From Halobiforma lacisalsi AJ5 (GTDB lineage Archaea; Halobacteriota; Halobacteria; Halobacteriales; Natrialbaceae): a stretch of 64,000 nt of DNA. The position numbers and the translations under genes were made by a program. Position 1 is the stretch's first letter. Each line of letters begins with the position of its first letter. Below the pieces are notes generated by a model. The model was given only the letters and a program-made list of their open reading frames with translations, had not been told where the DNA came from and ran no database searches. The stretch lies in the NCBI RefSeq assembly GCF_000226975.2, contig NZ_CP019285.1, positions 2,046,001 through 2,110,000 on the forward strand, read 5' to 3'. Of this stretch, positions 8,745 through 17,218 are shown piece after piece.

Positions 8745-9175
8745 ACGTGTATCGTGGCAGTAGACGGTGGAAAAACGGCGGGTTGACATGTAATCCTCGA
8801 GAGCCGGGCGCTGAACGACGTAAGACGACCATATTCGCTCCCTACTGTGTGGTGGGAGACCTCGTACCGTGCTGGCAACTACCATTCGATTGAGCGGATC
8901 CAAAATCGTTTCGGCGGCCGGTCGCAACGGTCTCGTCCGGCACTGCCTCGAGGGGCGTCGGCGACGATCCGGGCGATCCGTCGACGGGGATCGCGGTTTT
9001 CGACGCCGCTACTCGAGGTTTACGCCTAAACCCGGCCGTTTACCCGGTCGCCACGGCATCTACTAATACCGAGTGATCGATCCGGAACGATCGAGGCCGA
9101 GGCTTGGCGGTCGCGTCGGGAAACCGGCCGTCGCCGACCACACCTCGACCGATCGATCCAGACGCGAGAATATAC
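8745..9175. other. Divergent intergenic region, no gene seen
   Basis: About 430 bases between the thiolase operon (leftward) and the symporter operon (rightward). Open frames here are short, arginine-rich and unlike the acidic proteins around them, so I read no gene. The region should hold both promoters. AT-rich spots occur at about 8769-8776 and 9061-9067, but no box is as clear as elsewhere. Confidence 0.5.
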
Positions 9176-9691
9176 ATGTTAGACAGGAAAATCGACGTCG
9201 AACCCTACGTCACTCATCTCATGGTCGCGGGAGCGGCCCTGTGGCTCGGCTCGCTCCTGCTGGGGGTGGCAGGGTACTGGTTCGAAGCACTGCTCGTAAC
9301 CGTCTTCGTGTTCCACCCGTACTTCGTCGTGGGTGCGGCCCACGACCACGAGATCAGCCTGAAGCTTCTGGTGTACCCGCTCGGGGTGTTCACCGTACTC
9401 GGACTCGCCGGCTTCGGCGGGGCCCAGTACTACAGCGAGGCCTTCATGGGCCAGACCCCCGAGTTCCTGATTACCGGAATGCACCCGTCGTTCGCGGCGG
9501 TCTTCTGGCTGTACTGGATCGGCGGGTTCATGAGCGTCAACCTCGCCTACGGCCTCTTCTACCGCGAACACTTCCTGCCTGACGGGGCCTGGGACGAGTT
9601 CCTCGCCGAACTCGAGGCGATCGAAGACGAAGAGACCGCGGCGTCGGAGTCGGCGTCCGAACCGGTAGCGGAAGCGACGGAGGTGAACTGA
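9176..9691 (+). CDS. Four-helix membrane protein in the symporter operon
   Basis: I do not recognise the family. The protein has 171 residues with four hydrophobic segments (about 14-33, 36-56, 67-83 and 107-125) and an acidic tail of about 45 residues. The start at 9176 is chosen over 9104 because the extra 24 residues are basic and proline-rich, unlike the rest. The stop codon lies one base before the GTG of the SSF symporter, so the two are co-translated. By position it may be an accessory subunit of that transporter, but it is longer than the known small subunits of bacterial SSF carriers. Confidence 0.8.
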   Translation: MLDRKIDVEPYVTHLMVAGAALWLGSLLLGVAGYWFEALLVTVFVFHPYFVVGAAHDHEISLKLLVYPLGVFTVLGLAGFGGAQYYSEAFMGQTPEFLITGMHPSFAAVFWLYWIGGFMSVNLAYGLFYREHFLPDGAWDEFLAELEAIEDEETAASESASEPVAEATEVN

Positions 9692-9692
9692 C

Positions 9693-11231
9693 GTGACACT
9701 CGCATCGTGGCTCGAGGGGGTACAGGTCGTCCAGACGGCGTTCGTGATCCTGTTCGTGATCTCGACGGTCCTCGTGGGGCTGTGGGCCGAACGGCTGATC
9801 TCCGACCCCGACGAGTACTACGGCGCGACGAAGCTGTTCGGGGCGGCAGTGATCACGCTCGCGAGTATGTCGGGGATCATGTCGGCGTTCGGGTTCATCG
9901 GCGGACCCGGCCTGGTCTACCAGATGGGGACGTCCTCGCTGTACATGACCTTCGCGGCGGGGCTCGGCTTCGCGATGGCCTACTGGATGGTCGGCAAGCG
10001 CGTCCGCGGGATGGCCGACGCTGCCGACATCGGGACGCTGCCGGACATCGTCGACGAACGGTTCCAGAGCCCGGCCGCGCGCGGACTGCTCGCGCTGATC
10101 CTCTTTATCGCGTGTATCTCCTATCTGGCCTCGCAGGTGGCCGGCGGCGGCTACGTCCTCTCCGTACTGCTCGGCGTGAGCATGGAGGTCGCCGTCTGGA
10201 CCGTCTTCGGCGCGATCATCCTCTACATCGCCTTCGGCGGGATGGCGGCCGCTCAGCTGTCCGGCGCCTACACCGGCGCGGTGATGCTTATCGGTGCGGC
10301 CGGCGCGGTCGTCGGGTTCTTCCAGGTCGCCGGCGGGATGACGGAAGTGACCATGACCGTCGCCGAGGCCGGCGAGGTGTCCAACGGCGACATCGTGAAG
10401 GCGTTCACGCCGCAGATGCTGGACGGCTTCGGGCTCGCGAAAGCGTCCGCGCCCGGCCTGTTGCTCATCTGGCCCATCGTCTTCTCGGTCGGCGTCGTGG
10501 GTCAGCCCCAGGTCCTCCAGCGGATGTACTCGATCGACGACCCCGAGGGGCTCCGTACCGTCGGGCTCATCAGCGGAATCACCTACGCGGTCGGCAGCCT
10601 CCTGTGGCTGCTGATCGGCTTCGCGGCGCTGGAGATGGTCGCCGACGGAACGGTCGCGCCGATGGCCGACCCCGACTTCGCCGCGCTCCAGTTCGTCGAG
10701 CAACTCCACATCGGCATCCAGTTGATCATCTACGCGGGACTGGTCGCGGCGATCATGTCCACGGCCGGTTTCTTCCTGTCGGTGGCCTCGGGTGCGATCG
10801 CCCGGGACTTCGTCCGGATGTTCGACTGGGATCTGAGCCAGTCCCGCGAGACGTGGGTCGGCCGAATCACGACGCTGGTCGTCGGCGTTCTCTCGGTCCT
10901 GTTCGGCCTCTACGGGGGGCACCTCGTGGCGATCCTCGGCACCTTCGGCTGGGGAACCTTCGTCAGCGGGACCTTCCCCGCGGTCGTGATCGGACTCCTC
11001 TGGAAGGACTGCAGCAGGGAGGGCGTCGTCGCCGGCCTCTCGACGGCGGTGTTGCTGAACGTCGCCCTGCTGATCGCGACCCAGCTCGGGTACTCGTTCC
11101 CGATCGGGATGGACTTCTACTTCATCGCGATCGTCGCAGCGATCGTCGTGACGGTCGCCGTCTCGCTGGTGACGAACGGTGCGAGCGGCGAAAACATGCC
11201 CGAGCGACTCAAACCGGTGTTCGACCTGTAA
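9693..11231 (+). CDS. Sodium:solute symporter family (SSF) transporter
   Basis: A 512-residue integral membrane protein with about 13 hydrophobic segments, normal for SSF carriers that couple solute uptake to sodium. The glycine-rich early helix (FGFIGGPGLVYQMG, about residues 68-81), TLPDIVDERF after helix 3 and YIAFGGMAAAQLSGAY (about 177-192) match the family. The GTG start lies one base after the upstream stop. Downstream a strong ribosome-binding site leads a 25-residue membrane protein. The thiolase, CoA-transferase and hydroxybutyrate-dehydrogenase-like neighbours suggest a small organic acid as substrate; that is inference. Confidence 0.88.
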   Translation: MTLASWLEGVQVVQTAFVILFVISTVLVGLWAERLISDPDEYYGATKLFGAAVITLASMSGIMSAFGFIGGPGLVYQMGTSSLYMTFAAGLGFAMAYWMVGKRVRGMADAADIGTLPDIVDERFQSPAARGLLALILFIACISYLASQVAGGGYVLSVLLGVSMEVAVWTVFGAIILYIAFGGMAAAQLSGAYTGAVMLIGAAGAVVGFFQVAGGMTEVTMTVAEAGEVSNGDIVKAFTPQMLDGFGLAKASAPGLLLIWPIVFSVGVVGQPQVLQRMYSIDDPEGLRTVGLISGITYAVGSLLWLLIGFAALEMVADGTVAPMADPDFAALQFVEQLHIGIQLIIYAGLVAAIMSTAGFFLSVASGAIARDFVRMFDWDLSQSRETWVGRITTLVVGVLSVLFGLYGGHLVAILGTFGWGTFVSGTFPAVVIGLLWKDCSREGVVAGLSTAVLLNVALLIATQLGYSFPIGMDFYFIAIVAAIVVTVAVSLVTNGASGENMPERLKPVFDL

Positions 11232-11239
11232 GGAGGTGA
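11231..11239 (+). promoter_or_regulatory. Strong Shine-Dalgarno site before the symporter microprotein
   Basis: The sequence aggaggtga matches the anti-Shine-Dalgarno end of archaeal 16S rRNA perfectly. It lies 6 bases before the ATG at 11246 and starts at the last base of the symporter stop codon. Most genes in this window have no such site, so this strongly supports translation of the tiny frame that follows. Confidence 0.8.
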
Positions 11240-11245
11240 CAACGC

Positions 11246-11323
11246 ATGGAACTCCCACTCTGGCTGATCGGCTTCGTCGGGATGGTGCTGATCAACCTGA
11301 TCGTCGCGTTCATGAAGATCTAG
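11246..11323 (+). CDS. 25-residue single-helix membrane microprotein
   Basis: A very short gene starting MELPLW and ending AFMKI, with one hydrophobic segment that spans nearly its whole length and a single lysine near the C-terminus. It follows the SSF symporter by 14 bases and has a perfect Shine-Dalgarno site (11231-11239), so it is the third gene of the operon. Tiny one-helix accessory proteins are known for other sodium symporters (for example MetS-type subunits of NSS carriers). I infer a similar stabilising role here. No enzyme motif is possible at this size. Confidence 0.72.
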   Translation: MELPLWLIGFVGMVLINLIVAFMKI

Positions 11324-11467
11324 CGGAGGAGCGCCGAACCGAACTATAACACATTCGGGTTTTCCCATTATTAGTCCCTACTATTACAAGTATTTTTATT
11401 TATACTATCGGTCCGAATGCGCCACAGAAACCGAACAAAATCGGTCTAAAGCCGGATTCGATTACGA

Positions 11468-11485
11468 TGGGGTCGGACGACCCCA
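11468..11485. terminator. Hairpin between symporter operon and SDR gene
   Basis: A perfect 7-bp stem (tggggtc / gacccca) with a 4-base loop lies in AT-rich DNA 145 bases after the microprotein stop and before the SDR promoter. It has no T-run directly after it, so termination is a guess; it could also be a protein-binding site. Confidence 0.35.
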
Positions 11486-11497
11486 CGATCTGATGCT

Positions 11498-11518
11498 TTA
11501 GATATAATAAGATATATC
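11498..11518 (+). promoter_or_regulatory. AT-rich TATA region of the SDR gene
   Basis: The stretch from ttagatataataag to gatatat is the most AT-rich spot near this gene. It ends 26 bases before the ATG at 11544, the expected distance for an archaeal TATA box and a short leader. Confidence 0.5.
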
Positions 11519-11543
11519 CTGATAGCAATGGAAGTCACGGACG

Positions 11544-12395
11544 ATGTCAGAAGACACCGTAGCGCCGGCCGAACTCGAGCGGTCGGACATCGAGCGATTC
11601 AGCGACGAGCGATTTACCGGCGACAACGTGGCCATCGTCACCGGGGGCGCATCGGGGATCGGCCGGGCGACGGCCATCGTCCTCGCGGAAAACGGGGTGA
11701 CGACGGTCGCGACCGACGTCGACGAGGACGGCCTCGAGGGGACCGTCGAGAAGGGCGAGGAACTGGGCGTCGAGGGTGAGATCCACGCGCTGCCGGGCGA
11801 CCTCACCGACGATGCCGAGATGGCGGCCGTCGTCGAAGAGGCGGCGGAACTGGGCGATATCCGGTTCCTCGCGAACATCGCCGGGATACAACACATCGAC
11901 GCCATCGAGGACTTCCCGATGGACACCTACGACGTGATGCACCAGGTGATGCTTCGCGGGCCGCTGTACCTCTCGAAGCTCTGTCTACCTCACATGGAGG
12001 AGGCCGGCGGCGGCGTGATCGGGAACATGGCCTCCGTCCACGGCCACTACGTCACCCGCGACAAGGTCGCGTACAACATGATGAAGTTCGGGATCCGCGG
12101 CCTGACGCGATCGATCGCCGCCGAGGGCGAGGGCCAGAACCGCTCGTTCTCGATCAGTACCGGCTACGTGAAGACGCCGCTCGTGATGAACCAGATCGAA
12201 GACACCGCCGAGAGCCGCGGCATCACCGAGCGCGAGGTCGTCGAGGACGTCATGCTCGGCCAGGCCCGCACGAAGGAGATGATGGAACCCGTCGAGGTCG
12301 GGAACCTCTTCGCGTTCGGCTTCTCCCAGAACGCGCGCCACCTCAACGGGAACGACCTGCTGTGGGACGGCGGCTACACCCACACCTACGAGTAA
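11544..12395 (+). CDS. SDR-family dehydrogenase, 3-hydroxybutyrate dehydrogenase-like
   Basis: A 283-residue short-chain dehydrogenase. The NAD-binding motif TGGASGIG is at about residues 33-40. NIAGIQH follows at about 111, a serine near residue 163 (ASVHGHY), and the catalytic YxxxK as YNMMK at about 177-181. The blocks IQHIDAIEDFP, GYVKTPLV and ESRGITEREVVEDVML resemble D-3-hydroxybutyrate dehydrogenases, which oxidise 3-hydroxybutyrate to acetoacetate with NAD. The gene has its own TATA region. Its product would feed a CoA-transferase and thiolase like those encoded at 5.3-8.7 kb. The substrate assignment is by resemblance and neighbourhood. Confidence 0.82.
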   Translation: MSEDTVAPAELERSDIERFSDERFTGDNVAIVTGGASGIGRATAIVLAENGVTTVATDVDEDGLEGTVEKGEELGVEGEIHALPGDLTDDAEMAAVVEEAAELGDIRFLANIAGIQHIDAIEDFPMDTYDVMHQVMLRGPLYLSKLCLPHMEEAGGGVIGNMASVHGHYVTRDKVAYNMMKFGIRGLTRSIAAEGEGQNRSFSISTGYVKTPLVMNQIEDTAESRGITEREVVEDVMLGQARTKEMMEPVEVGNLFAFGFSQNARHLNGNDLLWDGGYTHTYE

Positions 12396-12429
12396 CCCGC
12401 TTGTCTCCGCAACGGGACGCGACTGGTGC

Positions 12430-13086
12430 TCAAAACTCCGCGATCCGGGGCGATACGTCGTCCCGTTCGTCTTCCCGATCGATCGTGAGCGTGTCCTGCG
12501 AGTCCTCGAGGACCGGAACTCGAGACCGGAGCGACCCGACTGCCTCGATGCCGCGATAGTAGGACAACGACAGGTACTCGCTGACGCGTCGGGCGAGCGA
12601 ATCGTCGATCTCGTATGCAATCCCGTCGGCCGCCTCGAGCCCGTCACCGTCGAGGTTCACGAGCCAGCGTCGGGCGAGCGCGACGCCGATCTCGGCGTCG
12701 TACCCCCGCGTGACGTAGTGTTTGTAGGGGTGGCGGATCCAGGAACACTCCCAGTGGGCGTAGACGTCGACGCCCTCGGCACCCTCGAGGTCGTGGAGGA
12801 CGACGTGTAGCTGGTTGGAAGCGAGGGGCGACGCTCGCCACACCCACGACCCCTCGGAGGTGTTGCCGTCCAGTCGAACCTTCAGCGAGGCGATCGGGTT
12901 CCGCGAGAAGCCGAGTTCGTCGAGCACGTCCTCGAGGGTGTCTTCCGTACAGTGGGCAGTCAGCACGTATTCGTCGGCGGTAGTGTGGCTGACCGCGTAG
13001 CCGCCGAAGGTACCCCGAAAGAGGTAGTGGAGCTGGGGAAGGAAGCTCCGGCGCACCGCATTGACGAAGTCGTCGGTGTAGCCCAT
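12430..13086 (-). CDS. Conserved haloarchaeal hypothetical protein
   Basis: I do not recognise this 218-residue acidic soluble protein. It has no membrane segment or catalytic motif that I can name. It contains FRGTFGGYAVSHTTADEYVLTAHCTEDTL near the start, a tryptophan- and histidine-rich stretch (HWECSWIRHPYKHYVTRGYD) around residues 111-130 and a helical C-terminal third. Codon use and acidity match the real genes nearby, and no overlapping frame is better. It is convergent with the SDR gene, with 34 bases between the stops. Confidence 0.75.
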   Translation of the reverse strand: MGYTDDFVNAVRRSFLPQLHYLFRGTFGGYAVSHTTADEYVLTAHCTEDTLEDVLDELGFSRNPIASLKVRLDGNTSEGSWVWRASPLASNQLHVVLHDLEGAEGVDVYAHWECSWIRHPYKHYVTRGYDAEIGVALARRWLVNLDGDGLEAADGIAYEIDDSLARRVSEYLSLSYYRGIEAVGSLRSRVPVLEDSQDTLTIDREDERDDVSPRIAEF

Positions 13087-13280
13087 CCGTCGGTCGTAGG
13101 CAAGGCGGGATCGAGAGCGTTCGGCAAGCAGTTTCCGAGTCCCCCAGCCGTGCGGACGCTGGGGGGACGGACGTGATCGGCCGAGGAACCCGGTTCGATC
13201 GGCCAGTAGCTACGTTATACCGAAGTCGCCTGCAACGGCTGGTCCAACGGTTACGGCGCCGCGCCGGGACTATCCGATAG

Positions 13281-13571
13281 ATGACAGGGCCGATCGACTC
13301 CGTCGACGAGGATATCGTCGCACAGCAACGGCTCGAGACCGAGCAGGAAACCCCCGCGACGCAGATCGTCGAGATCGTCGCCGAACTCGAGGGGGCCGAT
13401 CCGATGAACGTCTCTCCGATCTACAACTGCATCGACTCGTTGATCGGGGATCTGTTCTCCTCGCCGCCGCCCGAGGAAGCCGACGCGACGGTGACGTTCT
13501 CGTATCTGGGGTACCGGATCCGCGTCGAACAGGACGGGACGACGACGGTGTTCCAGGGGTCGGAGGCCTGA
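13281..13571 (+). CDS. HalOD1 output-domain protein
   Basis: A 96-residue stand-alone HalOD1 domain, a small alpha-beta module common in haloarchaea as an output domain or single-domain protein. The pattern I-V-E-I-V-A-E-L-E-G-x-D-P, then P-x-Y-x-x-I-D-x-L-I and a C-terminal beta pair (TVTFSYLGYRIRVEQDG) fits the family. Its biochemical function is not established. It is followed by a short glycine-rich frame and tyrS. No receiver or PAS domain is attached here. Confidence 0.82.
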   Translation: MTGPIDSVDEDIVAQQRLETEQETPATQIVEIVAELEGADPMNVSPIYNCIDSLIGDLFSSPPPEEADATVTFSYLGYRIRVEQDGTTTVFQGSEA

Positions 13572-13675
13572 TCTGGGCCGGTTCCGGACCGATCCGGTTT
13601 ATGTTCCGGGTCCGTGATCGGGGCACGGCTGGGTCTCCCCAACGACTATTGTACCGAGGCTCGAACCCGCAGCCG

Positions 13676-13873
13676 ATGCCATCGCTCGAGCCACCGTGTC
13701 TGCGGTCGGAGCACGCGTCGAAGGGAGCGGCCGAGGGAGCGAAACTCGGCGGCAAGGTCGGCCGCGTCGCCGGTCCCGCCGGGGGCGCGGTCGGTGCCGG
13801 CGTCGGCGCGGCGACGGGGTATCTCGCCGGGACGGCCCGCGACCGCGTCGAATCGGTGCTAAAGCCCTTCTAG
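13676..13873 (+). CDS. Small glycine-zipper protein (uncertain)
   Basis: A possible 65-residue protein. The C-terminal 50 residues form a clear small-residue pattern: GAKLGGKVGRVAGPAGGAV, then GAGVGAATGYLAG, then a charged helix ending VLKPF. That resembles glycine-zipper membrane-associated proteins. The first 15 residues (proline, cysteine, arginine) look less natural, and no promoter box is visible, so the true start may differ. The open frame extends upstream to 13601. It lies between the HalOD1 gene and tyrS on the same strand. Confidence 0.42.
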   Translation: MPSLEPPCLRSEHASKGAAEGAKLGGKVGRVAGPAGGAVGAGVGAATGYLAGTARDRVESVLKPF

Positions 13874-13971
13874 CGTCGCGGCGGTCGACAGCAAAGCGGC
13901 GTGTGACCGTCCGGTATACGACCGTCGTTCAAGAAGTCATAAATCCGTCCGTGGATACCACTCGGACAGTG

Positions 13972-14952
13972 ATGGATACCTACGACCTGATCACCCGGAA
14001 CGCCGAGGAGGTCGTCACGGAGGAGGAGGTGCGGGAACTGGCCGACGATCCTGACGGAAAGCGGGTTTACGTCGGCTACGAGCCCTCCGGCGTACTCCAC
14101 CTCGGACACCTACTGACCGCGAACAAGCTCATCGACCTCCAGGAGGCCGGTATGGAGGTCGTCGTCCTGCTGGCGGACGTCCACGCATACCTCAACGGGA
14201 AGGGCACCTTCGAGGAGATCCGCGACACTGCCGAGCAGATGAAGGCGCAGTTTATTGCGTACGGCCTCGACGAGGCAAACACGGAGTTCGTCTACGGCTC
14301 CGAGTTCCAGCTCGACGAGGAGTACACCCTCGACCTGCACGAACTCGAGCTCTCGACCACGCTCAACCGCGCCCAGCGCGCGATGGCCGAGATCCAGAGC
14401 GGCGAGACCGCGAAGGTGAGCCACGTCGTCTACCCGCTGATGCAGACGCTCGACATCGAGTACCTCGACCTCGACCTCGCCGTCGGCGGCCTAGACCAGC
14501 GGAAGGTCCACATGCTCGCCCGCGAGGAACTGCCCGAACTCGGCTACGACGTCCGGCCCGCTTTGCATACGCCGATCGTCGCCGACCTCACCTCCGGCGA
14601 GGGGAAGATGTCCTCGAGCGAGGGCGTCACCATCTCGATGGAGGACTCGACCGAGGACCTCGAGGAGAAGGTCAACTCGGCGTTCTGTCCGCCGACCCGC
14701 GACCCCGAGGGCGACCTCGAGAACCCCGTGCTCGAACTGTTCGAGTACCACGTCTTCCCGCGGTTCGACGAGATCGTCGTCGAGCGACCCGAGAAGTACG
14801 GCGGCGACCTCACCTACCAGGAGTACGAGTCGCTGGCCGCGGACCTCGAGTCGGGCGAACTCCACCCAGCGGACGCGAAGGGGACGCTGGCGACGTACCT
14901 CGACGACCTGATCGCGCCGGGTCGCGAGAAGTTGCGTGAGATTCGGGACTGA
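13972..14952 (+). CDS. tyrS: Tyrosine--tRNA ligase
   Basis: A class I aminoacyl-tRNA synthetase that charges tRNA-Tyr. Its 326 residues match the compact archaeal form, which lacks the bacterial S4-like tail. The HIGH signature appears as PSGVLHLGHLL (about residues 37-47) and the KMSKS loop as KMSSS at about 212-216. GGLDQRKVHMLARE near 172-185 is typical of TyrRS. The start at 13972 is preceded by a TATA-like cataaat 28 bases upstream, so the longer frame from 13696 is not the gene. Confidence 0.95.
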   Translation: MDTYDLITRNAEEVVTEEEVRELADDPDGKRVYVGYEPSGVLHLGHLLTANKLIDLQEAGMEVVVLLADVHAYLNGKGTFEEIRDTAEQMKAQFIAYGLDEANTEFVYGSEFQLDEEYTLDLHELELSTTLNRAQRAMAEIQSGETAKVSHVVYPLMQTLDIEYLDLDLAVGGLDQRKVHMLAREELPELGYDVRPALHTPIVADLTSGEGKMSSSEGVTISMEDSTEDLEEKVNSAFCPPTRDPEGDLENPVLELFEYHVFPRFDEIVVERPEKYGGDLTYQEYESLAADLESGELHPADAKGTLATYLDDLIAPGREKLREIRD

Positions 14953-15079
14953 ACCGGGATCGAACCCAAGGCCCCGATAGTGCCGCGATCGGCGTCGCGC
15001 GACCGGACGGAAACCGTTATATTCTCGCCGATCGTTTCGCTCGAGTAACACGTCCGTCGACGACGGACGGCGGTCTCCT

Positions 15080-15580
15080 ATGACCCCCACGACGACCCTC
15101 CTCGACGTCGCCTCGACGCTCGAGAGCACGACCGGCGTCTCCCAGTACCTGCTCGTGTTCGCCCTCGCGATGGTTCCCGCAGTCGAACCCTTCGTCGTGA
15201 TTCCGGTCGCGATCGGTCTCGGGCTGGATCCGTTTCTGACCGGCGTCGCTGCGTTCGGTGGCAGCGTCGCTGCGGTCGTCGCAATCGTCCTTGCCCGGAG
15301 CCGGCTCACCGAGTGGTGGCGACGGCAGACCGGCACCGACGTAACGAACGCGAGCGACCGGTACGGTCGGGCCCGGCGGGTCTGGAAGCGGTACGGGCTC
15401 GCCGGCCTCGCCGTGGCGGGACCGATACTCGCGGGCATTCACCTCACGGCGCTGCTGGCGAGCGTCGTCGGTCCGGACGACCGGGTGACGATCGCGTGGC
15501 TCGTCGCCGGCCTCGCGGCCTGGACGGGCGCCCTCGTCGCAGCCTCGGTCGCGGGGCTGTCGGTGCTCGGAATCTCGTAA
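15080..15580 (+). CDS. Small multi-drug export family membrane protein
   Basis: A 166-residue inner-membrane protein with about four hydrophobic segments. The stretch AMVPAVEPFVVIPVAIGLGLDP (about residues 30-51) and a second half with RYGLAGLAVAGPILAGIH resemble the small multi-drug export family (PF06695-type). Transport activity in this family is only loosely established. It is followed 49 bases later by birA on the same strand. The ATG at 15080 is the first in frame. Confidence 0.75.
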   Translation: MTPTTTLLDVASTLESTTGVSQYLLVFALAMVPAVEPFVVIPVAIGLGLDPFLTGVAAFGGSVAAVVAIVLARSRLTEWWRRQTGTDVTNASDRYGRARRVWKRYGLAGLAVAGPILAGIHLTALLASVVGPDDRVTIAWLVAGLAAWTGALVAASVAGLSVLGIS

Positions 15581-15629
15581 GTCGGCGGACCCGTGTACCT
15601 TGAAGTACGAGCGGTACCCTCGAGCGCGT

Positions 15630-16580
15630 ATGAACGAGACGCGACGCGCGATCCTCGAGGAACTCTCCGCCGGCCCGGTCTCGGGCCCGGAACTCGCCGA
15701 CGCGCTCGGGGTCTCTCGAGCCGCGATCTGGAAACACGTCGAGGAACTTCGGGAGGCGGGGTTCGAGATCGAGAGCGAACCGACCGGCTACCGGTTCGAG
15801 GGCGTCGCCGCCTACGACGGGCCGACGGTCGAGTTCGGACTCGAGGCCCCCTTCGAGGTCGAGTATCACGACGCTGTCGGAAGCACGAACGACCGCGCCC
15901 GAGAACTCGCAACCGAGGGAGCCGAGGACGTCGTCGTCCTCGCGGACGAACAGACCGGCGGCCGGGGACGACTCGAGCGCGAGTGGGCCGCGCCGTCCGG
16001 CGGCGTCTGGGCCAGCGCGGTCCTCCGGCCGGGGATCGCGCCGCTCCGTGCGCCGCTTTTTACGCTCGCCGCGGCGGTCGCGACGGCTCGAGCGGCCCGC
16101 GAGGCGGGCGTCGACGCGGGGATCAAGTGGCCGAACGACGTGGTGGTCCCCGGCGACGAAGACGACGGAGACGATACCGGCTACCGAAAACTCGCCGGCA
16201 TCCTCACCGAGATGGAGGGCGAAACCGACCGCATCGAGTGGCTCGTCGTCGGCATCGGCGTCAACGCGAACATCGACGCCGACGACCTGCCGGCGGGCGC
16301 GACCAGCATCCGCGACGAGGCGGGCGACGTCGACCGTCGCCGGTTCGTCCAGCGGCTTCTCGAGGAGTTCGACGCCCTCCGGACCGACCTCGATTCGATC
16401 GTACCCGCCTGGCGTGACCTGGCGCTGACGATCGGTCAGCGGGTTCGCGTCGACCGACCGAGCGGGGAGGTCGTCGGCGAGGCAGTCGACGTGACCGACA
16501 CCGGCGCGCTCGTCGTGGAAACGGACGACCGCAGGGAGATGGTGACCGCGGGCGACTGCGAACACCTGCGCCCGGTTTGA
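15630..16580 (+). CDS. birA: Biotin--[acetyl-CoA-carboxylase] ligase / BirA
   Basis: A 316-residue biotin protein ligase that attaches biotin to carboxylase carrier domains. Residues 1-60 are a winged helix (PVSGPELADALGVSRAAIWKHVEEL), so it can also act as a DNA-binding repressor like E. coli BirA. The catalytic domain has GSTNDRARE (about 92-100), the biotin-binding GGRGRLEREW (about 117-126) and KWPNDVVV (about 166-173). The C-terminal SH3-like domain covers about 270-316. A short acidic insertion (EDDGDD) follows KWPNDVV. The start at 15630 is preferred over 15600 since it begins at the HTH. Confidence 0.93.
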   Translation: MNETRRAILEELSAGPVSGPELADALGVSRAAIWKHVEELREAGFEIESEPTGYRFEGVAAYDGPTVEFGLEAPFEVEYHDAVGSTNDRARELATEGAEDVVVLADEQTGGRGRLEREWAAPSGGVWASAVLRPGIAPLRAPLFTLAAAVATARAAREAGVDAGIKWPNDVVVPGDEDDGDDTGYRKLAGILTEMEGETDRIEWLVVGIGVNANIDADDLPAGATSIRDEAGDVDRRRFVQRLLEEFDALRTDLDSIVPAWRDLALTIGQRVRVDRPSGEVVGEAVDVTDTGALVVETDDRREMVTAGDCEHLRPV

Positions 16581-16639
16581 CGGCGGTATCGACGCCGCTC
16601 TGTGGGGTAGCGTGATCGAAAAACGGTCCGAGCGATGCC

Positions 16640-17113
16640 TCACTCCGCTGCGACCTTGCGTTCCGGTTCCTCGTCCGTCTCCTGGGGATCGACGTGGACG
16701 GTCAACACCGGTACCGGTGCGCGGCGAACGACCCGTTCGGTGACGCTGCCCAGCAGGAGCCGATCGATCCCACCACGGCCGTGGGTCCCCATCACGATCA
16801 GGTCGCAGTCGCCGGTCGACGCCTGGTCGACGATGATCCGGCTCGGCGCGCCCTCGAGCACCTCGGTTTCGACCGCGAGGTCCTCGGGCGCGAGCTCCCG
16901 GGCGCGACTGACCGCCTCGCGTCCCTCGTCCCGGAGCGCGTCGCTGATCCCCTCCCAGGCGGTTTCCATCGGCAGGCCGCCGTAGTTGGCGGCGTTGACG
17001 ACGTAGATCACCCGGGCGGTCGCGTCGTGGGCCTCGGCGAGGTCGAACCCGTACTCGAGCGCACGCTCGACCTCGGAGGACCCGTCCGTCGGGACGAGGA
17101 TACGGTCGTACAT
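16640..17113 (-). CDS. Universal stress protein (UspA family)
   Basis: A 157-residue cytoplasmic UspA-fold protein. It begins ILVPTDGS. The ATP-binding loop is complete: GTHGRGGIDRLLLGSVTE near residues 112-129 fits G-x2-G-x9-G-S/T. It is therefore likely an ATP-binding member. It is convergent with birA. Its direct role is unknown; the family is tied to stress responses. The C-terminal 20 residues are charged and probably disordered. Confidence 0.92.
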   Translation of the reverse strand: MYDRILVPTDGSSEVERALEYGFDLAEAHDATARVIYVVNAANYGGLPMETAWEGISDALRDEGREAVSRARELAPEDLAVETEVLEGAPSRIIVDQASTGDCDLIVMGTHGRGGIDRLLLGSVTERVVRRAPVPVLTVHVDPQETDEEPERKVAAE

Positions 17114-17218
17114 CGTGTTATGTGATAACGTACTACCTCCGACTGTAATAACGTTGTCGTGCGTTTCGCCGCGAACCGACGCAGACGGCGGAACCGCAGG
17201 CGAAAAGAACGGGGGCGG

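Noticed and set aside
13655-13680. tRNA-like T-arm (gggttcgagcctc, minus strand)
   Set aside because: Four of five T-stem pairs form, but no matching acceptor strand or anticodon arm lies within 90 bases; it cannot be a functional tRNA and evidence for an attachment-site relic is too thin.
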